Of a stretch of 9,224 nt of DNA, positions 1 through 6,451 are shown piece by piece. Every line of letters begins with the position of its first letter. The stretch's first letter is position 1. The translations under genes and the position numbers were made by a program. The stretch covers positions 1 through 9,224 of the forward strand of contig DASZLL010000138.1 in NCBI GenBank assembly GCA_035552395.1. The letters are read 5' to 3'. The stretch comes from Bog-473 sp035552395 (lineage in GTDB: Bacteria > Actinomycetota > Acidimicrobiia > Acidimicrobiales > RAAP-2). The notes under the pieces were generated by a model. The model was not told the DNA's origin. It was given only the letters and a program-made list of their open reading frames with translations, and searched no databases.

Positions 1-420
1 CTCCCCCGCCGCCAACACCTTTTCCAACAGGTCGCACAACTGGCGCAGCTCCGTCTGCGACAAAGTTGCGAACGCCGCTGGCGGCACCGACAAGATGTCG
101 TTGATCTCCTCGGCCAGTTTCCGCCCGGCGGCGGTGAGCACGATGATCTTCACCCGCCGGTCGTAGGGCGCCGGCTGGCGGCACGCCAGCCCACGCTCGT
201 CCAGGTCGTCCACCAGCGCCGTGACGTACGAGGGGTCGACGCCGATGCCGCGGGCCATCTCACCCATCGAGACGCCGTCCTCCTTCGACAGGCGCATCAG
301 GGTCTTGATCACCCCGGGCGAGAGCTTCGTCCGTACGCCCAACGCGGCCATCCGCTCGACGTACTCGCCCTCGAACATGATCCGGCGCAAGCGTTCGAAT
401 GCGTCCTCGGCAAGGGCCAT
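1..420 (-). CDS. MarR-family winged-helix transcriptional regulator, C-terminus cut by window edge
   Basis: DNA-binding repressor of the MarR type, probably a ligand-responsive dimer controlling the divergent transporter operon. Reading from ATG at 420, 140 codons stay open to the window edge, close to the usual MarR length of about 140-160 residues, so only a little is missing. Residues 1-30 are the N-terminal dimerisation helix. Residues 35-105 are the winged helix-turn-helix: 'MGEMARGIGVDPSYVTALVD' (52-71) covers the HTH with its recognition helix, and 'PYDRRVKIIVLTAAG' (85-99) is the wing with the family's D-R-R signature (D87, R88, R89). A C-terminal helix follows. An in-frame ATG at 462 would add 14 residues, but its only SD-like sequence lies one base away. 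The start at 420 instead sits seven bases after a plausible -10 box, as in leaderless genes. The family call is firm; the ligand is unknown. Confidence 0.88.
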   Translation of the reverse strand, partial: MALAEDAFERLRRIMFEGEYVERMAALGVRTKLSPGVIKTLMRLSKEDGVSMGEMARGIGVDPSYVTALVDDLDERGLACRQPAPYDRRVKIIVLTAAGRKLAEEINDILSVPPAAFATLSQTELRQLCDLLEKVLAAGE

Positions 421-427
421 GGACACG

Positions 428-456
428 ATTGTCGCACCGCCGAAAGTCTTTGACAA
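428..456 (-). promoter_or_regulatory. Candidate promoter of the MarR-type regulator (leaderless)
   Basis: On the minus strand TTGTCA (456-451) and GACAAT (433-428) are separated by 17 bases, a near-consensus sigma-70-type spacing with 5/6 and 4/6 matches. The -10 box ends seven bases before the ATG at 420, so the transcript would begin at or almost at the start codon. Leaderless mRNAs are common in Actinomycetota. The -35 box overlaps that of the divergent transporter promoter. Predicted from sequence only. Confidence 0.45.
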
Positions 457-476
457 CTCCATACCTTTGAGTAAAG
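443..476. promoter_or_regulatory. Candidate MarR operator region
   Basis: This AT-richer patch between the divergent starts holds two short dyads, AAAG-T-CTTT (443-451) and CTTT-GAGT-AAAG (465-476). CTTTGA occurs as a direct repeat at 448-453 and 465-470, 17 bases apart. The dyads flank or overlap the -35 and -10 elements of the transporter promoter, a typical place for a MarR-family repressor to bind. The arms are only four bases long, so the exact operator is uncertain. Confidence 0.3.
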
Positions 477-477
477 T
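450..477 (+). promoter_or_regulatory. Candidate promoter of the MFS operon (near-leaderless)
   Basis: TTGACA (450-455), an exact -35 consensus, is followed after 16 bases by TAAAGT (472-477), a 4/6 match to TATAAT. The expected transcription start is near 484, about five bases before the transporter ATG at 489, so the mRNA would be nearly leaderless. This agrees with the lack of a clear Shine-Dalgarno sequence there. The box shares bases 451-455 with the opposing regulator promoter. Confidence 0.5.
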
Positions 478-488
478 GAAGTATTCAG

Positions 489-2075
489 ATGGCACGCACC
501 CCCAAGGCCAACTCCTTCACTCTCACGCCGGAGCTCCGGCAAACCTCGACCGTCGTCGTGCTGGGCTCGATCATGTCGATCCTCGACACGACGATCGTGG
601 CGGTCGCCCTCGCCACGCTGGGCCGCGACTTCCACGTCTCGGTCACCACCATCCAGTGGGTCTCGACTGGCTACCTGCTCGCGCTGGCGCTGGTGACCCC
701 GATCAGCGGCTGGGCCGTCGACCGCTTCGGCGCCAAACGGATCTGGATGACCTCGACCGCCCTCTTCGTGATCGGCTCGAGCCTGTGCGGCTTGGCCTGG
801 TCGGCCAACTCGCTGATCTTCTTCCGCGTCCTCCAAGGCATCGGCGGCGGCATGCTGCTCCCGGTCGGCCAATCGATCCTCGCCCGCGCCGCTGGCCCCC
901 AGCGCATGGGCCGCGTCATGAGCATCATCGGCGTGCCGATGGTCATGGGCCCGATCCTCGGACCGGTCGTCGGCGGCCTCATCGTGTCCAACTACAGCTG
1001 GCGCTGGATCTTCTACATCAACGTGCCGATCGGCATCATCACGCTGCTCCTCTCCGCCCGTTGGCTGCCCACGTTCGACACCGAGGAGCGGTTGTCGACG
1101 CCGTTCGACACGCTCGGGTTCTGCCTGCTGTCACCGGGCCTGGCTGCCTTGCTCTACGCGCTCTCCCAGGTCGGGACGACGGGCTCCTACACGAGCAATT
1201 CGGTGCTCATCAGCTTCGCCCTCGGGATCGTGTTGACCGCCGGCTTCATCGTGCGCGCCTTGCACGCGAAGTACCCACTGTTGGACTTGCATCCCTTCCG
1301 GGACCGCAACTTCGCCATCGGTAACGTCTGCATCTTCGTCATCGGCGCCACGTTGTTCGGCTCCATGTTCCTGCTGCCCATCTATTACCAGGTGGCACGA
1401 GGCCAGGAGGCCTGGCAAGCGGGGCTACTGATGGCGCCCCAGGGCATCGGCGCCGCGTGCATCATGCGCTGGGCCGGCGCCGTCACCGACCGGGTCGGAC
1501 CACGGCGTGTCGTGCCCTTCGGTATCCTGCTCATGGCAGTGGCCACCGTGCCGTTCGCGTTCGTCACGACGTCGACCAACGAGATCCTTCTCGCAGTCAC
1601 GCTCTTCGCACGTGGCCTGGGGCTTGGGTTGACGATGATGCCCGTGACCGCAGCCGCGTACTTCAACCTGAGCCACGCCGAGATCCCCAAGGCGTCAACG
1701 GTGATGAACATCGTCCGGCTGATCGGTGGGTCCGTGGCCACCGCCTTGTTCGCGGTGGTGCTCGAGCGTCAGATCGTGAGCAATCTCAGCGCCGCTGGCG
1801 TCAAGGTCCCCGGTGGCTCCGCCGGCATCGTCGGGACGACGGTCAAACTGCCGCCATCCGTGGCCGATCCGGTGGCCGCGGCATTCGCCCACACGTTCTG
1901 GTGGTCGGTCGGCGCCATTTTGGTCGCCTTCATCCCCACCTTGTTCCTGCCGAACCATGGCGCAGCCGCCCCATCGGATCGGGACAATGCGTCGCCGTCC
2001 GACGTCGCCCCGGCCATTGCCAGCGGGGATGACCCGGGAAGCGGGCCCCGCATTGCCGGAGCGATGGTCGACTGA
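489..2075 (+). CDS. DHA2-type (EmrB/QacA) MFS drug/H+ antiporter
   Basis: Inner-membrane proton-coupled exporter, 528 residues, the size expected for the 14-TM DHA2 group. Visible signatures: 'LDTTIVAVAL' in TM1 (32-41, D33); motif A 'GWAVDRFGAKR' (74-84) between TM2 and TM3; R113 in 'RVLQGIGGG' (TM4, motif B); the antiporter motif C in TM5, 'GPILGPVVGG' (154-163); then the DHA2-typical 'WRWIFYINVPIG' (171-182). Hydrophobic helices alternate with short loops up to about residue 490. A polar, Asp/Ser/Pro-rich C-terminal tail of about 40 residues follows, presumably cytoplasmic. The start ATG lacks a good SD but fits the near-leaderless promoter upstream. First gene of a four-gene run, divergent from the MarR regulator. 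That pairing is typical of repressor-controlled multidrug or metabolite efflux. The substrate cannot be read from the sequence. Confidence 0.93.
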   Translation: MARTPKANSFTLTPELRQTSTVVVLGSIMSILDTTIVAVALATLGRDFHVSVTTIQWVSTGYLLALALVTPISGWAVDRFGAKRIWMTSTALFVIGSSLCGLAWSANSLIFFRVLQGIGGGMLLPVGQSILARAAGPQRMGRVMSIIGVPMVMGPILGPVVGGLIVSNYSWRWIFYINVPIGIITLLLSARWLPTFDTEERLSTPFDTLGFCLLSPGLAALLYALSQVGTTGSYTSNSVLISFALGIVLTAGFIVRALHAKYPLLDLHPFRDRNFAIGNVCIFVIGATLFGSMFLLPIYYQVARGQEAWQAGLLMAPQGIGAACIMRWAGAVTDRVGPRRVVPFGILLMAVATVPFAFVTTSTNEILLAVTLFARGLGLGLTMMPVTAAAYFNLSHAEIPKASTVMNIVRLIGGSVATALFAVVLERQIVSNLSAAGVKVPGGSAGIVGTTVKLPPSVADPVAAAFAHTFWWSVGAILVAFIPTLFLPNHGAAAPSDRDNASPSDVAPAIASGDDPGSGPRIAGAMVD

Positions 2076-2098
2076 TACTCCGACGAAAGCGCCGACGC

Positions 2099-2860
2099 AT
2101 GACGACCCTCACCGACATACTCTCCCGAGCCGGGTGCGTGGCGGCGGAGGAGGAAGCGGCAGAGCTGATTGCGGCGGCCGGTGGCGATCGCCCGAAACTG
2201 ATCTCGCTGGCGCACCGGAGGATCCGTGGCGAACCTCTCGCCTGGGTCACGGGCCAGGCGATCTTCGGCGACCTGACTATTGCCGTTGACCCGGGGATCT
2301 ACGTCCCGCGCTGGCAGAGCCTCGAGCTTGCGGCGCGAGCTGCCGCCCGGTTGCCCGAGGCCGGATACGCCATCGACCTGTGCACTGGGTCCGGCGCCAT
2401 CGCGGCTGCGGTGCAAGCACAACGCCCCGCCGCGCGTGTGCTGGGCACCGACTGCGATCCTGGGGCGATCGCGTGTGCTCGGACCAACGGCGTCAACGCC
2501 TTGCGGGGCGACCTCTTCGACCCGGTCCCGGCCGTTTTCGAGGGCGCCACAGACGTCGTGGTGGCCGTTGTGCCCTACGTCCCGACTCCCGCGCTGCATC
2601 TCCTGCCCCATGACGTACGCACGTTCGAAGTAGCCACGCATTACCACGGCGGTCTCGACGGCACCGACGTCTTGCGCCGTGTGATCGAGGGAGCGCCGAA
2701 GTTTCTGCGACCAGGTGGCGCACTCCTGCTCGAGCTGGGAGGCGAGCAGGCCGAGGTGGTCTGGCCGCTCCTGACCGATTTGGGCTTCACCGGCATCGTG
2801 ACGTGGTCCGACGAGGACGGCGACATCCGCGGCGTCGAAGCCTCCTTGGTGTCGCCCTGA
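2099..2860 (+). CDS. Divergent PrmC/HemK-like SAM-dependent methyltransferase (TIGR03704-type), catalytic motif altered
   Basis: Class I SAM-dependent methyltransferase of 253 residues, resembling the actinobacterial PrmC-related family of unknown substrate rather than true release-factor PrmC. The N-terminal segment 'RIRGEPLAWVTGQAIFGDL' (41-59) and 'VPR' (69-71) match the HemK substrate-binding region. Motif I is 'IDLCTGSGAI' (92-101), with acidic D118 at the end of strand 2. The position normally holding NPPY (NAPY in the related family) reads V157-V158-P159-Y160, so the Asn that contacts the target amide is missing. The usual P-R-x-x-T-E is 'PRWQSLE', and the usual downstream E-P is E177-V178. 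'GGLDGTDVLRRVI' (184-196) and 'LRPGGALLLE' (203-212) keep the C-terminal family pattern. It follows the transporter by 23 bases, with only a weak GAAAG SD at 2085-2089. The fold is secure. N5-glutamine methylation is doubtful; it may have a different substrate or have lost activity. Confidence 0.8.
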   Translation: MTTLTDILSRAGCVAAEEEAAELIAAAGGDRPKLISLAHRRIRGEPLAWVTGQAIFGDLTIAVDPGIYVPRWQSLELAARAAARLPEAGYAIDLCTGSGAIAAAVQAQRPAARVLGTDCDPGAIACARTNGVNALRGDLFDPVPAVFEGATDVVVAVVPYVPTPALHLLPHDVRTFEVATHYHGGLDGTDVLRRVIEGAPKFLRPGGALLLELGGEQAEVVWPLLTDLGFTGIVTWSDEDGDIRGVEASLVSP

Positions 2861-2923
2861 GAGCTGCGCAACGCGGGCCAGAGCTTCCGCTTCTTCGACG
2901 GAACAGATGAGAGGCAACGAGAT

Positions 2924-3664
2924 ATGAGCTACGAGAAGGTTGCGATTCACACTCACGATGGCGAGTGCCCGGCCTACGTCTTCACACCAGCGGGTTCGGA
3001 CCGGCATCCGGCGCTGATCTTCTTTATGGACGGGCTCGGCATCCGCCCGACGATCTTCGACATGGGGCAACGGCTGGCCGACTACGGCTATGTCGTGCTC
3101 GTGCCCGATCTCTTCTACCGGGCGGGACCCTATGAGGCGTTGGATCCCAAGAAGGTCTTCGCCTCCGGCGACGTGAGGGGCACGATCGGTCACCTGATTG
3201 GCTCGACCGACAATCGTCGTGCCGCCGAAGACACGGAGTCGTTTCTGGCCTACCTCGAGGGGCGCGATGGTGTCGCCGGAACCAAGGTGGGCACGACCGG
3301 CTACTGCATGGGAGGGGCGATGTCGCTCACCGCGGCGGGAACCTATCCCGACCGCGTTGCTGCGGCGGCCAGCTTCCACGGTGGAAACCTGGCCACCGAC
3401 TCAGATCTCAGCCCCCACTGGCTGGCGCCCCGGATGGCCGGCCGGGTCTATGTGGCCGGCGCCGACAACGACGACTCCTACCCGCCTGAGATGGCAGCTC
3501 GACTCGACCAGGCGCTGAGCGACGCCGACGTGGATCACCGCTGCGAGATCTATCCCGAGGCGCTGCACGGCTGGACCATGAGGGATTTCCCCGTTTTCAA
3601 CGAGGCCGCCGCCGAGCGCCACTGGGACGAGCTGGTGACTCTCTTCGGCGACACCCTCACCTGA
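2924..3664 (+). CDS. Dienelactone hydrolase family protein
   Basis: Cytosolic alpha/beta hydrolase of 246 residues, the usual length of the dienelactone hydrolase family, which opens lactones or hydrolyses related esters with a Cys-His-Asp triad. The nucleophile is C128 in the elbow 'GYCMGG' (126-131). The acid is probably D181 in 'GADNDD' (179-184), and the histidine is H215 in 'ALHGWT' (213-218). 'FFMDGLGIRP' (33-42) occupies the place where classical clcD-type enzymes have Q-E-x-x-G; here D36 stands for the active-site Glu, as I recall for many general paralogues, so true dienelactone activity is not implied. No signal peptide. A clear SD, GAGAGG at 2909-2914, lies nine bases before the ATG. 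Third gene of the run, next to a flavin monooxygenase: oxidation followed by hydrolysis of a ring or lactone is a plausible pairing, but this is inference. Confidence 0.9.
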   Translation: MSYEKVAIHTHDGECPAYVFTPAGSDRHPALIFFMDGLGIRPTIFDMGQRLADYGYVVLVPDLFYRAGPYEALDPKKVFASGDVRGTIGHLIGSTDNRRAAEDTESFLAYLEGRDGVAGTKVGTTGYCMGGAMSLTAAGTYPDRVAAAASFHGGNLATDSDLSPHWLAPRMAGRVYVAGADNDDSYPPEMAARLDQALSDADVDHRCEIYPEALHGWTMRDFPVFNEAAAERHWDELVTLFGDTLT

Positions 3665-3694
3665 GTCGCAAACCGCCGTCCTCGGAAGTTTTGA

Positions 3695-4771
3695 GTGGGC
3701 GCGGGTGTTGAACCCAGAGTGATTCCTCTCTCTGTACTGGACCTCGCCACCGTCGCGACGGGGTCAACACCCGCCCAAGCCCTTCGGGAGACGGTGCAGG
3801 TTGCGCCCGAGGTGGAGCGACTCGGGTACCACCGTTTGTGGGTGGCGGAGCATCACGGCATGCCAGCGGTGGCGAGCTCCGCGCCCGCCGTCTTGATCGC
3901 GCACCTCGCCGATGCGACGACCACCCTGCGGGTTGGCTCGGGTGGCGTGATGTTGCCCAACCACGCCCCACTTGTGATTGCCGAGCAGTTCGGGACCCTG
4001 GAGGCTCTGCACCCCGGAAGGATCGACCTCGGGCTGGGCCGCGCCCCTGGGACCGACCAGGTGACATTGCGGGCGCTCCGGCGCACGCCCGATATGCACG
4101 CCGACTCCTTCCCTGATGATGTCGTGGAGTTGATCAATTACCTCCTGCCAGGCGAGCAGCCATCAGGCCACCCTTTCGCGAATCCCGGCCAGGGCTACCT
4201 TCCCGAGGTGTGGCTGCTCGGCTCGTCGCTGTTCAGCGCGCAACTGGCAGGGATCCTCGGCCTTCCGTTCTCCTTTGCGTACCACTTTGCCCCGAAGCTC
4301 CTCGACGCTGCGCTCACCACTTACCGGTCGAGCTTCCGCCCCTCGGTGCTCCACGCCGAGCCCAGAGTCATGGTGGCCGCATCCGTACTCTGCGCGCCGA
4401 ACGAGACTGAAGCGCTCTGGCTGTCGGGCTCTACTGCTCTCAGCATCCTGCAGCTGCGGACGGGTCGCTTGCGCCCACTGCCCTCCCCCGAGGAGGCGGC
4501 GCGCTATTCATTCACGGCCGCCGAGAGGTCGATGATCGACGAAGCCATGTCGACACATCTGATTGGTGACCCGGACACGGTCACTGAGGGCCTCCGACAG
4601 TTGGCGGATCGCACCGGAGCAGACGAGATCATGCTCTCGACGCGATCCCATTCGTACGAGACCCGTGTGCGCTCCCTGTCCCTGATCGCCCGGAACTGGG
4701 GGATGCTCACGTCGGTCACGGCGGGTGAGGGGGCAGATTCCGGCGCGGCAGCTCACGCGGTCCGGAGTTGA
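3695..4771 (+). CDS. Luciferase-like (LLM class) flavin-dependent monooxygenase, MsnO8/YhbW-like
   Basis: Single-component-type TIM-barrel oxidoreductase of the bacterial luciferase superfamily, 358 residues, expected to use reduced FMN supplied by a separate reductase. Family marks: 'PLSVLDLATV' (11-20) as the first barrel strand, 'LGYHRLWVAEHHG' (43-55), 'LRVGSGGVMLPNHAP' (78-92), then 'EQFGTLEALHPGRIDLGLGR' (97-116), all typical of the MsnO8/YhbW group. 'EVWLLGSS' further on is the usual strand after the insertion. The start is GTG at 3695, with GGAAG at 3684-3688 six bases upstream. A second GTG at 3719 would begin directly at the conserved 'IPLSVLDL' and is the common start point in relatives, but it has no SD. 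Last gene of the plus-strand run, 30 bases after the hydrolase. Substrate unknown: an oxidative detoxification or tailoring step is inferred. Confidence 0.9.
   Translation: MGAGVEPRVIPLSVLDLATVATGSTPAQALRETVQVAPEVERLGYHRLWVAEHHGMPAVASSAPAVLIAHLADATTTLRVGSGGVMLPNHAPLVIAEQFGTLEALHPGRIDLGLGRAPGTDQVTLRALRRTPDMHADSFPDDVVELINYLLPGEQPSGHPFANPGQGYLPEVWLLGSSLFSAQLAGILGLPFSFAYHFAPKLLDAALTTYRSSFRPSVLHAEPRVMVAASVLCAPNETEALWLSGSTALSILQLRTGRLRPLPSPEEAARYSFTAAERSMIDEAMSTHLIGDPDTVTEGLRQLADRTGADEIMLSTRSHSYETRVRSLSLIARNWGMLTSVTAGEGADSGAAAHAVRS
3701..3774 (+). repeat. Inverted repeat spanning the monooxygenase start region
   Basis: GCGGGTGTTGA (3701-3711) and TCAACACCCGC (3764-3774) are perfectly complementary over 11 bases. 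The pairing extends by CCC (3713-3715) with GGG (3761-3763) past one bulged A, leaving a 45-base loop. The loop contains the alternative GTG start at 3719. The structure could form in the mRNA and influence translation initiation, or could be chance in GC-rich coding sequence. Confidence 0.35.
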
Positions 4772-4803
4772 CTGGTACCGGGTCTGGCAGCGCGGCTGAG
4801 GTG

Positions 4804-6315
4804 TCAACGGCGGGCGAAGACCCAGGCCACGCGCGAGCGATCGACGACGTGCCAACGCGGATCGTGAGCCAGGTAGATCGACAACGCGGTGTGCGGTGCC
4901 CAAACGACAGAGGAGACGTGGTACGCCGAGAACACCGGGTCGGGGTTGGTCGTCAGGCTGGTCACAGCGAAGAACTCCGTCAGCACCTTCCCTTCGAAGA
5001 GGTCGGTGCGACCGTCCACAAACGTTGCCTGGTGTCGAGCGATCGAGTAGTCGCCCCAGGTGTATTCGGTGAAGATCCGTCCCGGATGGGTCTCGAGGTA
5101 GTTGAAGGCCTGCACGGGCAGGGTCGGCGACACGCTTCCGGCAGGAACTGACGGTGCCGCCAGGATGGCGATCGTGATCATGGCGAAGCACGCCCCGGCG
5201 AGACGCCGCGCCGTCTTGCCCCACACGGGTCGGGCGGGCAGCGTCGCCGCCAGGCCCACCGCCGCCACCATCAGGTAGATGACCAGGCGCTGGGTACGTA
5301 GGGCCTCGATGAAAAGCGCTGCGACGAGCGTCCCTTCGAGGACGGGTATCCGCCGTGTCCGCACCGCGGCGACCAAGACGGCCAGCGGCACGCAGTAGGC
5401 CAGCAGCACCATGAAGGAGTGGAAGTTGGGTGAGTTCCACTCCGAGATGTACAGCCCGATCTGGCCGTTCAGGGAAACGCCGACGTCGTAGACCAAGAGG
5501 CCGGGGCCGTAGGGCGTGAGGCAGGACGCCGCCACGCAGCCGAGCATCGCCATGCCGAGGGGCCCGGTGTGGGACGACTGGCCTATGCCGCCCACGCGGG
5601 CGACCAAGTGCTCGGGCGCCAGGGACCAACCGAGCTCCACGCCGAGCACGATCAACCCGATGAGGATGGATCCGTGCGTATTGACCCAGGCCACGCATAA
5701 CGGCGGAAGGCACCAGAGCCAGCGCGGGTTGGCGCGCGCCCTCGTCAGCACGAGGAGTTCGAGCGGCAAGAACACGAGCGAGAAGTCGAGGCCTCGATCT
5801 CCGGCCACTTGACCCGAGATGCCGACGGCGAGCACGAGGACGATCGCTGCCACTCGGCCACCGCGGGCGCCGAGAGCGCGCGCGTAGGCGGCGGTGGCGA
5901 AGAGGCACAGCCCGCCGAGCACAATGGCGTACATCGCGTACGCGGCGTTGCCGAACGCCCGGAACAGAGCCGCCAGCGCCACCTCCGAACCCCACTCGTC
6001 GGTGACCCAGCGCCGGTGGGCCTCCGTGTAACTGAAGGGGTCGAGACCCATGATCGAGTGGTGGGCCAACATCCACTGCCCGGCGGCCATCTGCCAGAAC
6101 TCGTCGTTGGTGAGCTGGTTGCCGAGCGCGACGGCGGCGATGATGCCGATGGCGACCGCGATGCCGACCAGTTCGATCGCTCGCTGCGGCATGCGCCGTG
6201 GCTGCGCCGGTGCGGCGTGACGACCCAGCGGAGGTGGGTCCGGTGTCTCGCAGGCAGGGGCGGCGCCGGCCGTCGGCACATGACGTGTCTCGACGGCCCG
6301 GACGCTCGCCTGCAC
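4804..6315 (-). CDS. Polytopic membrane protein resembling GT-C glycosyltransferases
   Basis: Integral membrane protein of 503 residues with a Pro/Ala-rich N-terminal tail of about 40 residues. About ten hydrophobic helices lie between residues 46 and 380, followed by a soluble C-terminal domain of about 120 residues. The first non-cytoplasmic loop begins 'NQLTNDEFWQMAAG' (66-79); the acidic pair D71-E72 sits where GT-C enzymes place their catalytic Asp/Glu, followed by 'DPFSYTEAHRRWVTDEW', a pattern known from uncharacterised lipid-linked-sugar transferase-like proteins. The C-terminal domain carries 'YTWGDYSI' and 'VDGRTDLFEG' (D434-G435-R436), common to that family. Start chosen at GTG 6315 because GGAGG (6329-6325) lies nine bases upstream. 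In-frame GTG 6279 and ATG 6192 have poorer SDs, though ATG 6192 begins just before TM1. It lies 136 bases after the DUF218 gene on the same strand, suggesting joint envelope or polysaccharide work. Donor and acceptor are unknown, and no biochemically characterised homologue comes to mind. Confidence 0.75.
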   Translation of the reverse strand: MQASVRAVETRHVPTAGAAPACETPDPPPLGRHAAPAQPRRMPQRAIELVGIAVAIGIIAAVALGNQLTNDEFWQMAAGQWMLAHHSIMGLDPFSYTEAHRRWVTDEWGSEVALAALFRAFGNAAYAMYAIVLGGLCLFATAAYARALGARGGRVAAIVLVLAVGISGQVAGDRGLDFSLVFLPLELLVLTRARANPRWLWCLPPLCVAWVNTHGSILIGLIVLGVELGWSLAPEHLVARVGGIGQSSHTGPLGMAMLGCVAASCLTPYGPGLLVYDVGVSLNGQIGLYISEWNSPNFHSFMVLLAYCVPLAVLVAAVRTRRIPVLEGTLVAALFIEALRTQRLVIYLMVAAVGLAATLPARPVWGKTARRLAGACFAMITIAILAAPSVPAGSVSPTLPVQAFNYLETHPGRIFTEYTWGDYSIARHQATFVDGRTDLFEGKVLTEFFAVTSLTTNPDPVFSAYHVSSVVWAPHTALSIYLAHDPRWHVVDRSRVAWVFARR

Positions 6316-6330
6316 TGCTTCCCCCCTCCA
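6316..6330 (-). promoter_or_regulatory. Strong Shine-Dalgarno that decides the start of the membrane protein
   Basis: On the minus strand GGAGGGGGGAAGCA directly precedes GTG (6315-6313), giving a GGAGG core at 6329-6325 with nine bases of spacing. It is one of the strongest ribosome-binding sequences in the window. Other in-frame starts at 6279 and 6192 have nothing comparable, so this site supports the longer product with its Pro-rich N-terminal tail. Confidence 0.6.
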
Positions 6331-6451
6331 GCCGGATCCCCCACCCGGCGCCCCTGCAGCACCGTACAACGCGCACTGACAAACGGGCGTCGCAGGAAGG
6401 TTGCGATCGCGTGGCTTCGGTTGGCACCCGCCCCAAGCAGGCGCGGCCGGG

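Noticed and set aside
221..1324. Plus-strand open frame of 367 codons crossing the regulator and the start of the transporter
   Set aside because: It runs through both confirmed genes in wrong frames and gives a low-complexity Arg/His/Pro product; frame shadow.
1769..3379. Long minus-strand open frame (536 codons) antisense to the transporter end, methyltransferase and hydrolase
   Set aside because: The translation has no recognisable domain and is Arg/Gly/His-rich in the way typical of frames opposite GC-rich genes. Three well-recognised genes lie on the other strand.
489..4771. The left operon as a biosynthetic gene cluster or antibiotic resistance island
   Set aside because: There is no synthase, carrier protein or known resistance enzyme and no mobile-element boundary; exporter, hydrolase and monooxygenase alone do not support it.
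4772..4803. Possible bidirectional terminator between the convergent monooxygenase and membrane protein genes
   Set aside because: The 32 bases hold only a four-base-pair stem (CAGC-GCG-GCTG, 4788-4798) and a GGTACC palindrome, with no T-tract; too weak to call.
4508..6436. Minus-strand open frame of 642 codons overlapping the membrane protein and the monooxygenase 3' end
   Set aside because: The alternative frame encodes a hydrophobic, motif-bearing membrane protein. This frame is Arg/Gly-rich and would overlap the convergent gene extensively.
6316..6451. Separate promoter for the membrane protein in the gap after the DUF218 gene
   Set aside because: A TTGTCA is present on the minus strand (6382-6377) but no acceptable -10 box lies 15-19 bases downstream; co-transcription is simpler.
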